DNA from: Alligator mississippiensis
Lineage: Eukaryota > Chordata > Crocodylia > Alligatoridae
Length of the DNA: 64,000 bases
Assembly: GCF_030867095.1 (NCBI RefSeq)
Contig: NC_081837.1
Coordinates: 20,198,501 to 20,262,500, forward strand
Direction of reading: 5' to 3'
Part shown: positions 58,235 through 64,000 of the stretch, piece by piece
Numbering within the stretch: the first letter of the stretch is position 1
Layout: each line of letters begins with the position of its first letter
Notes under the pieces: generated by a model
What the model was told of the DNA's origin: nothing
Databases searched by the model: none
Seen by the model: only the letters and a program-made list of their open reading frames with translations
Program-made: the position numbers and the translations under genes

Positions 58235-59485
58235 ACCCTAGGGTGCAGTGGGGGTGATTGCAATAGGCTGGGGGGTTTGGAGGGATGGGCCAGGCAACAG
58301 GACAACAGAGGCGAGGGAGCCACAACCCACAGGCAATGGCCTTCTGGACTTCTCTGCAGAGAGGGAGGCAGGGTGACCCCTCTCCGTCCCAGGGGCCGTG
58401 CGGGCAGGGAGTGCCAATGGTGCGGGCACATCTGTACGTGCCCGCCCTCCCTCAGCAGACCTCCCGTGGCCGCCTGCGCAGACCCCTCGGGACACATGAG
58501 TCTTTGAACCTCTGCCCAGCCGTCGCCTGCCTGCCTCGCGGAGCGGAGCGAGGAGAGGGGATGGAGCACTAGGTACCTGGTAATCTGGGGGTGAGGGAAA
58601 CGGTTCCAAATTCTGGGTGGTCCCAACCCCCACTTCCGGATGCCGCCTCGTCCCCCGTGGACGGGAGAGCAAGGGACAGGTGCCGGAGGGGGACATGGAG
58701 CTGAGCCTGGCACCCTCCAGCCGGCTCCGCAAACCCACGAGGGGGAAGCATCCACCCGGAGGGCAGCGGCCAGGACTCACCGCCATGGCCAGTGCCTTCC
58801 CATTGGGGGGGCAGGGTTTCCTCTCATGTCCCAGCTGTTTCCCTGGGGGCTGATGCAGCTCGGGCCGGCCGCCGGACAGGTCCTCCTCGTCCTGCGCCGG
58901 CCATCCCAGCCACCATGGACGCCCGCCTGTGGTGGTGGGCAATGGCCACACCCTGCCACCATGGTCCAGGTCCCTTTCCCACCCAGCTGGGCTGAGGAGG
59001 CTGGGAGGAAATCCGGGGACACGAGTGAGAGGTGCAGACCGGTCAACCGGCACGCCAGGGCGCACGGCCCAGAGGGAGGCTGGGGCAACGCAGATGTGAG
59101 AGCAAGCGAGGGCACCACCATGCAGCAGGGCGGGCGGCCTGGCAATGGACTGATGCTGCCGTGAGAAAACCTTCGGCCCCAGGCGGGAGCCCTTTCAGGG
59201 ACCCCGCTCCTTGTCTCCCTGAGGGGAGACGGAGTGGGGGCGGAGGGGGGTCGCCCAGGACCGCTCCAGGGTCTGCTCAGCACCTGGGTCCCCCACGGCT
59301 GGGGGGACCCGTCCTGCATGCTGAGCAGCGCAGCCCAGGGCTGGTCTGTGCGAGGGGCCAGGAGGCCCAGACACGGCTTGTGTGCATGCACACACGCGTG
59401 GCCGCCAGAGGCGGGAGGCAGGGATGGGAGGGCACGGCCTTCTGCCGTGCGCCTGCCGAGCCGGCACCGTGCGCGGTGACCCCGT
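58235..59485 (-). other. GC-rich segment, probable rDNA ITS1 remnant
   Basis: Very GC-rich, directly adjoining the 3' end of the 18S pseudogene. Read on the minus strand the 18S end is followed by acggggtcaccgcgcacggtg, the position of ITS1 in an rDNA unit. ITS1 is too variable to confirm by eye and no 5.8S is seen, so the extent is inference. Confidence 0.45.
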
Positions 59486-59604
59486 TAATGTTCCTTCCGC
59501 AGGTTCATCTACAGAAACCTTGTTATGACTTTTACTTCCTCTAGATAGTCAAGTTCAACCGTCTTCTCGGAGCTCCGCCAGGACCGTGACCGACCCCGGC
59601 GGGG

Positions 59605-59637
<33 letters not shown>

Positions 59638-60118
59638 ATAATAGCGACAGGCAGTGTGTACAAAGGCCAGGGACTTAATCAACGTGAGCTTATGACCTGC
59701 ACTTACTGGGAATTCCTCGTTCACGGGGAATAATTGCAATCCCCGATCCCCATCACAAATGGGGTTCAACGGGTTACCTGCACCTGTCGGCGTAGGGTAG
59801 ATACACGCTGAGCCAGTCAGTGTAGCGCGCGTGCAGCCCTGGACATCTAAGGGCATCACAGACCTGTTATTGCTCAATCTCGGGTGGCTGAATGCCACTT
59901 GTCCCTCTAAGAAGTTGGACGCCGACTGCTCGGGGGTTGTATAACTGTTTAGCATGCCAGAATCTCATTTGTTATCAGAATTAACCAGACAAATCACTCC
60001 ACCAACTAAGAACGGTCATGCACCACCACCCACAGAATCGAGAAAGAGCTATCAATCTCTTAATCCTTTCCGTGTCCGGGCTGGGTGAGGTTTCCCGTGT
60101 TGAGTCAAATTCAGCCGC

Positions 60119-60167
<49 letters not shown>

Positions 60168-60440
60168 TTTGCAACCATACTCCCCCCGGAACCCAAAGAC
60201 TTTGGTTTCCCAGAAGCTGCCTAACAGGTCATGGGAATAACGCCGCCGGATCGCTAGTCGGCATCATTTATGGCCGGAACTACGACGGTATCTGATCGTC
60301 TTCAAACTTCTGACTTTTGTTCTTGATTAATGAAAACATTCTTGGCAAATGCTTTCGCTTTGGTTCATCTTGCGCTGGTTCAAGAATTTCACCTCTAGAG
60401 GCACAATACGAATGCCCCCGGCCATCCCTCTTAATCATGG
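59486..60440 (-). pseudogene. 18S ribosomal RNA pseudogene, 3' half
   Basis: Nuclear small-subunit rRNA in antisense. Recognisable invariant blocks include the 3' terminus (taatgttccttccgcaggttc), gtgtgtacaaaggccagggac, gcctcacggaattaaccag-type conserved stretches, ccgtcaattcctttaagtttcagc, gggtcatgggaataacg-like sequence and acgacggtatctgatcgtcttc. It covers about 955 bases, roughly the 3' half of an 18S gene. Many differences are C-to-T or G-to-A at CpG sites in otherwise invariant positions (for example ggttcatctaca at the 3' end), so it is an old, non-transcribed copy. It stops abruptly at 60440 after cttaatcatgg, exactly where the LTR begins. Confidence 0.95.
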
Positions 60441-61220
60441 TGTCACAACCCAAAGTTGTGATTTTTTGTTTGTGTGCGTGCTTCGGCACTGCTAAATTAT
60501 TTCCCACCATTTTTGTAGCTTTCTTTGCACAGTAGAGCTCTCTGCTGCTAGAGAGAGCTCTGGTGCAATGGGAGATTTCCCACCAAATTACAGCTTCTTT
60601 GCAGTGCGCATCTCTTTATTGCACCGTAGTGATGCACGCTGTAAGGAAGTTCCCGCCATTTGTATTAGGGTACGCGCCATGTTATTGGCCGACTTCTAAT
60701 TTAGGCACATGTGGCAGCTAGCGACTGGCTTGCTAGCCGTACAAAAGGCTTGGGTAGTTTCCGCCCAAGCCGGAGGAGGGAGGAGAAAGAGAGATTCTCT
60801 GTGAAGATCTCCAAGTGCTGTGGACCCTCACGGACCCAGCGTGCCTCCCCTAAGCAGGCAAGAGAGGCAATAGAACCGAGCCTATGGAGCTTTCGCTTCT
60901 CGCCTCTCCCCGTCGCTGAGCGCAATCCTAGACGTATCCCTTTCCTGTAATTTTGGACCCCGTGGAGCCTAGCAAACTCCGGGGAAAACTTATCGGACCC
61001 GTGGAGCCTGAATAGCTCCGGGGAAACTTTTCGAATTCAACTTAACCGGACCCGTGGAGCCTAGCAAACTCCGTGGGAGCAATCGTTTTGTCAGAGTCCT
61101 CCAACGAGGGTTCAAGCGGGAGCTGTGCCTGGAAATTTATCCAGCCTACACCGATACCATCTTTGGGTGTAAGTAAATAATCTTTTCAATCAACCGTTAC
61201 GCCTCCGTGACTAATTCTAA
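60441..61220 (+). repeat. 5' LTR of an element inserted in the 18S pseudogene
   Basis: Starts TGTCACAACCC directly after the 18S break. 60457-60731 is repeated at 63725-64000 with about 18 differences in 276 positions by eye, mostly CpG transitions, which defines paired LTRs. Features are an internal palindrome agagctctct…agagagctct, a TATA-like tacaaaagg near 60739, three hairpin repeats at 60955-61083, a possible late polyadenylation region (taagtaaataatc) and a U5-like tail before 61220. The right edge and primer-binding site are not certain. A GTAAGT donor lies at 61169-61174. Confidence 0.8.
60955..61083 (+). repeat. Three copies of a stem-loop repeat in the LTR/leader
   Basis: ggacc(c)cgtggagcctagcaaactccggggaaaactt occurs at 60955-60991, 60995-61031 and 61048-61083. 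Each can fold by pairing ggag with ctcc. In the middle copy the loop differs (tgaatag) but the ggagc/gctcc pairing is kept. The copies sit in the predicted transcribed leader. Confidence 0.8.
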
Positions 61221-61339
61221 CTCACGTGCACAAGACCACCCTTCAGTTCTCTCCCACCCCGCATGCCCGGGCTGACGGCCACAGCCCGTGTGCACCGGAG
61301 ACGGGTCCGGTACAACCCCGGTTTGCCCCCGGCTTGCCC

Positions 61340-62329
61340 ATGGTGGCCAGAATGGGATCGGAATCACCACCGCACGTGGCGACGAGGGCGGGCTCGGGGC
61401 CCGGCCCACACATGGCAACGAGGATGGGATTGAGATTGGGAGAGAACTCACACATGGGATCGAGATTGGGAGAGAACTCGCACATAGGATTGAGATCGGG
61501 AGAGAGTGCGCACGTAACAACTCAGACGGAATTAAGAGAAAGCACGCTCGAGTTAGAATTAGTTAGGAATTGCCCTTGGCGCAATAATCAACACCAAGTG
61601 AAAAGCTTTGAAGAGTTAGAGATCCATATCGCTTACCACCAGGTGGGTGGAACGGGTGAAAGATTTGTAAGCGGCCGTTTGTCGCTAAAGGGAGAAGAGG
61701 GAATCTCCGAAGACAGAACCCCGAAAGAGAGGGATGTGTATTTGCTCCCTGCGGCATTCGGGTGTATAATGAGAGATGAGCAGGTCCTGTTTAGGCCCCT
61801 CGATACTGTGTCCCTCGCCGAACCCAACCCGGCGGGCGAAATGAACCCAACTTTCACCCGGGAGTGTGCCCGATGCCTACGATATGCTTGGGAGAGTGAA
61901 GAACCGGAGCCCATCGGCCCGTTCTCTCCGGGAGTGGTAATGTCTAGATGACGGGGTCGCGAGCTTCCATTCGAGCTCTGTGAAGATCTGGAGACGGAGG
62001 AGCGCCCCGCGGACGAAAGAATAGCCTTGCGGTACGACAAGTGGGGAGAAGGTAGTGCAACTATTCGTACTATAATGAATCTAATGCAGAAGAATTTAAG
62101 TTTGAAAGCCCAGCTGCAGATGGCGATCCGATCGGTCAAAGAAGCGGCTGAGAAAAAAGAGCCTGAAACACCAGCCAAAGATGGCGCCGAGCAAGAGGGA
62201 GACTGCGTGGAAGAACCGGAAAAGAAGGGTGAAGCTTCTAACGAACCCGCGAGAGTTCGGTCAGCGACTCCGCCCATCGACGCAGTATCGTTGCCGGCAA
62301 CCCCGCCTAGCGACGTAGCAGCGTCCTGA
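61340..62329 (+). CDS. Gag-like ORF of the LTR element, one internal TGA
   Basis: The frame is open from 61226. The first ATG is at 61340 and a second at 61352 begins Met-Gly-Ser-Glu-Ser, a possible myristoylation signal. A 10-residue repeat (LGENSHMGSR, LGENSHIGLR, SGESAHVTTQ) at about residues 32-60 comes from a 30-bp minisatellite at 61434-61515. A globular part follows to a TGA at 61949-61951 (…VVMSR-stop). The same frame then runs on for 126 codons with no other stop (RTIMNLMQKNLSLKAQLQMAIRS, then an acidic proline-rich tail) to 62329. The TGA is followed by C. Position after a 5' LTR and the MG start suggest gag matrix, but I recognise no conserved domain. Confidence 0.55.
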
Positions 62330-62415
62330 CCGACCACGCCTTCCTGCCAACGAAGGAGAGAGAGTCAAGCGGAGGAGAGCATCCGCCCCTTCAGCCTGAA
62401 GCAACAACAGCAACA

Positions 62416-63009
62416 GTGACTCCCGCGGCAGCAGTTCAGCCTATGACAGCATCATCTCCCGAAGGAGCAGCTTGTTGTACAACAACGACGAACAGAGTTG
62501 CTACTACTTATTATGCTCGCACCAGAACTGAGTTGCAGGATTTATGTAGAGCATCAAAGATTCAACCTGAAGAGACTCTAGCTGTATGGTTAGGACGTTT
62601 AGTCGTGGAACTTGGATCCGACCTGCTGAACCAAGAAGAAGCAAGCTTCTTAGTCAGACAAGTTTCGTGGAGTAGAGGACATGTCACCGACATCGACATG
62701 ATAACATGTAATACTCACTGGCCTATTCCACTGCCGGCGCTTGTTGCAGGACTGATTAGTCAAAAGGCCCACGTATGGCATGCAGGACGACCGGAATGTG
62801 TCGGCGCAGATCACCTTATGCTGGCAATGATTGGCGTCTCGTATTGTGCTTGGAACCCGAGAGCATGTGCGCTGGGACTGACATCACTCCAGCAAATAAG
62901 ACCATGGCCTCAACGTCACTTGCGAGATCCTGGAACCGTTCCACTAACCTCTCACAGCCTAGACAGTTGTCTCGAGATCTACAGACAAAAGAATATCGTC
63001 GTTCTTTGA
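62416..63009 (+). CDS. Second gag-like ORF (capsid-like), different frame
   Basis: The frame is open from 62311, overlapping the previous ORF by 19 bases in the -1 frame. The product of about 200 residues contains RTRTELQDLCRASKIQPEETL and AVWLGRLVVELGSDLLNQEEASFLV, reminiscent of the helical capsid region of sauropsid ERV Gag proteins, then PLPALVAGLISQKAHVWHAGR and a Trp/Cys-containing C-terminus. No CCHC zinc knuckle or protease is seen. No slippery heptamer is present in the short overlap, so the frame change may be mutational or the ORFs separate. The family assignment is tentative. Confidence 0.5.
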   Translation: MTPAAAVQPMTASSPEGAACCTTTTNRVATTYYARTRTELQDLCRASKIQPEETLAVWLGRLVVELGSDLLNQEEASFLVRQVSWSRGHVTDIDMITCNTHWPIPLPALVAGLISQKAHVWHAGRPECVGADHLMLAMIGVSYCAWNPRACALGLTSLQQIRPWPQRHLRDPGTVPLTSHSLDSCLEIYRQKNIVVL

Positions 63010-63198
63010 ATTCTGTTCAGTCCAATGGTAAACCAACCCGTGAGTAATCTTCTTTGTGAATTGCCGAGACTGCGTATCCTGATGGAGCCAAGGTTGTCTT
63101 ATGATCGGGACTGTCAACACCCAACCAAACCTTAAGGCACCAGACAACGTAGATCCGATCTTCCACCACTGCCACCGAGAACCCTAGAGGAGCGATAC

Positions 63199-63348
63199 AT
63201 GTTTGGATTTCTCCTACAGCGTTCCGGATTTAACAAGCGGCAGCTTCGGATTTTAGGGGACGCAGGCCAATGGCAGTTAGCTTATGAGTTGGGTTTCCGT
63301 TATTTAGAAGAACCGGATGATGAATCTTCGACGATTTCATCTAATTAA
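63199..63348 (+). CDS. Small ORF near the 3' end of the LTR element
   Basis: 49 codons (MFGFLLQRSGFNKRQLRIL, then GDAGQWQLAYELGFRYLEEP and an acidic end). It is in the same frame as the 62416 ORF, separated by stops at 63007 and about 63130. Upstream in frame is PPLPPRTLEERY. No family is recognised. It could be the eroded C-terminus of the gag-like protein. Confidence 0.3.
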   Translation: MFGFLLQRSGFNKRQLRILGDAGQWQLAYELGFRYLEEPDDESSTISSN

Positions 63349-63409
63349 GCCATAGGAATCGTTTAAGATTGTTTGAGTTTACTGAATCAGATCATTAATC
63401 TGTTTTTGA

Positions 63410-63430
63410 GAGTTTTCTGTTTACAGATCC
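63410..63430 (+). promoter_or_regulatory. Candidate splice acceptor in the LTR element
   Basis: gagttttctgtttacag/atcc is a strong polypyrimidine-AG acceptor at 63426/63427. Paired with the GTAAGT donor at 61169 it would remove the whole gag-like region and leave a short 3' transcript. No env is encoded behind it. Confidence 0.4.
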
Positions 63431-63710
63431 GGAATTCAGAGCGTGTGACAAGGAGGAGCCCTGAGAGGGATGACACCACCGGAAGGAGTGAGGACCTGAT
63501 GTACGACTTCGTTACGACGCACACTGAAGCCCTGATCGTGCAAATTTTATTATGAATCAGATTATGTGTTTATGTTGGTTATTATTTCTTGATTGTTATG
63601 TAACTTGATCCCAGGACAGCGAGTTCTATGTTTGTGTATTTGTTTGATGGCTTGTTTACTCGTTGGACGATCACGACAGATTGCTTGGAAGAGTATGGCA
63701 TAATTTAGCT

Positions 63711-64000
63711 ATGCTCTCAGCAAGGTGATTTTTTGTTTGTGTGTGTGCTTCGGCACCGCTAAATTATTTCCCGCCATTTTTGTCGCTTTCTTTGCACGGT
63801 AGAGCTCTCTGCTGCTAGAGAGAGCTCTGGTGCAATGGGGGATTTCCCGCCGAATTGTAGCTTCTTTGCAGTGTGCATCTCCTTCTTGCACCGTAGTGAT
63901 GCACGCTGTAAGGAAGTTCCCGCCATTTGTATTAGGGTCCGCGCCATGTTATTGGCCGACTCCTAATTTAGGCACACGTGGCGGCTAGCGATTGGCTTGC
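63711..64000 (+). repeat. 3' LTR of the inserted element (cut by window end)
   Basis: 63725-64000 matches 60457-60731 closely, including the agagctctct palindrome and the cgcgccatgttattggccgac promoter-proximal block. Its first about 14 bases (tgctctcagcaag) differ from the 5' copy. I see no good polypurine tract upstream. The rest of the LTR and the expected continuation of 18S sequence lie beyond the window. Confidence 0.85.

Noticed and set aside
58238-59391. Overlapping frames of 200-350 codons on both strands
   Set aside because: They lie in GC-rich, probable ITS1-derived sequence or extend out of CR1. No domain or codon signal.
60441-60462. tcacaac…gttgtga palindrome as the end of the 18S sequence or an operator
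   Set aside because: 18S similarity stops at 60440. The palindrome is better read as the first bases of the LTR.
62311-62329. Programmed -1 frameshift between the two gag-like ORFs
   Set aside because: No X-XXY-YYZ heptamer in the 19-base overlap.
1-64000. CRISPR arrays, bacterial operons, riboswitches
   Set aside because: Spliced vertebrate exons, CR1 LINEs and ERVs show this is vertebrate nuclear DNA. No regular spaced repeats were seen.

Overview
The window is vertebrate nuclear DNA from a non-mammalian amniote. I favour a crocodilian or a turtle. The evidence is spliced host exons of the Schlafen (SLFN) and UNC45B families, several 3'-truncated CR1 LINEs with the '...tctatgaaatctatgaaa' type of tail, hAT MITEs with clean 8-bp target duplications, tRNA-derived SINEs, and several gammaretrovirus-like endogenous retroviruses (ERVs). 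The species call is inference.

Layout. 1-5287 is the 3' half of a young-looking ERV: open pol cut by the left edge, open env, then a 3' LTR. 5400-6090 holds a minus-strand LTR remnant. 7234-27353 is the span of a decayed Schlafen gene on the plus strand. Five blocks can be lined up with the SLFN family (7234-8320, 10304-10432, 11395-11771, about 24420-24815, 26796-27353). They carry several stops, two frameshifts and a degraded Walker A site. The SLFN span is split by a CR1 (12165-12800), by a GC-rich segment with candidate coiled-coil exons (15650-19900), and by a second ERV (about 20800-24096). That ERV keeps an unbroken 312-codon ORF joining a Gag matrix-like N-terminus to an integrase C-terminal domain, beside a ruined env.

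27360-44160 is mostly intergenic: hAT MITEs, CR1 copies (33190, 36245, 38346), a large palindrome (37897-38346) and a Ty3/gypsy RT relic on the minus strand (39690-40090). 44169-46158 holds the last two coding exons of UNC45B on the minus strand, both intact. UNC45B next to SLFN matches the mammalian neighbourhood, so this is probably the conserved SLFN/UNC45B locus. I could not find the preceding UNC45B exon in the remaining 17.8 kb. Instead there is a deleted ERV pol (46835), a 605-bp palindromic hAT MITE (51574), one scavenger-receptor cysteine-rich (SRCR) exon with a 1-nt deletion (52972-53288), and a CR1 (57690).

The right end is the most unusual part. A CpG-decayed 18S rRNA pseudogene lies on the minus strand (59486-60440), with probable ITS1 beside it. 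An LTR element starts exactly where the 18S sequence stops. Its 5' LTR (60441 to about 61220) is repeated from about 63711 to the window end. The roughly 2.5 kb between the LTRs carries gag-like open frames and splice signals but no pol or env, so it looks like a non-autonomous retrovirus-like element inserted in rDNA-derived sequence.
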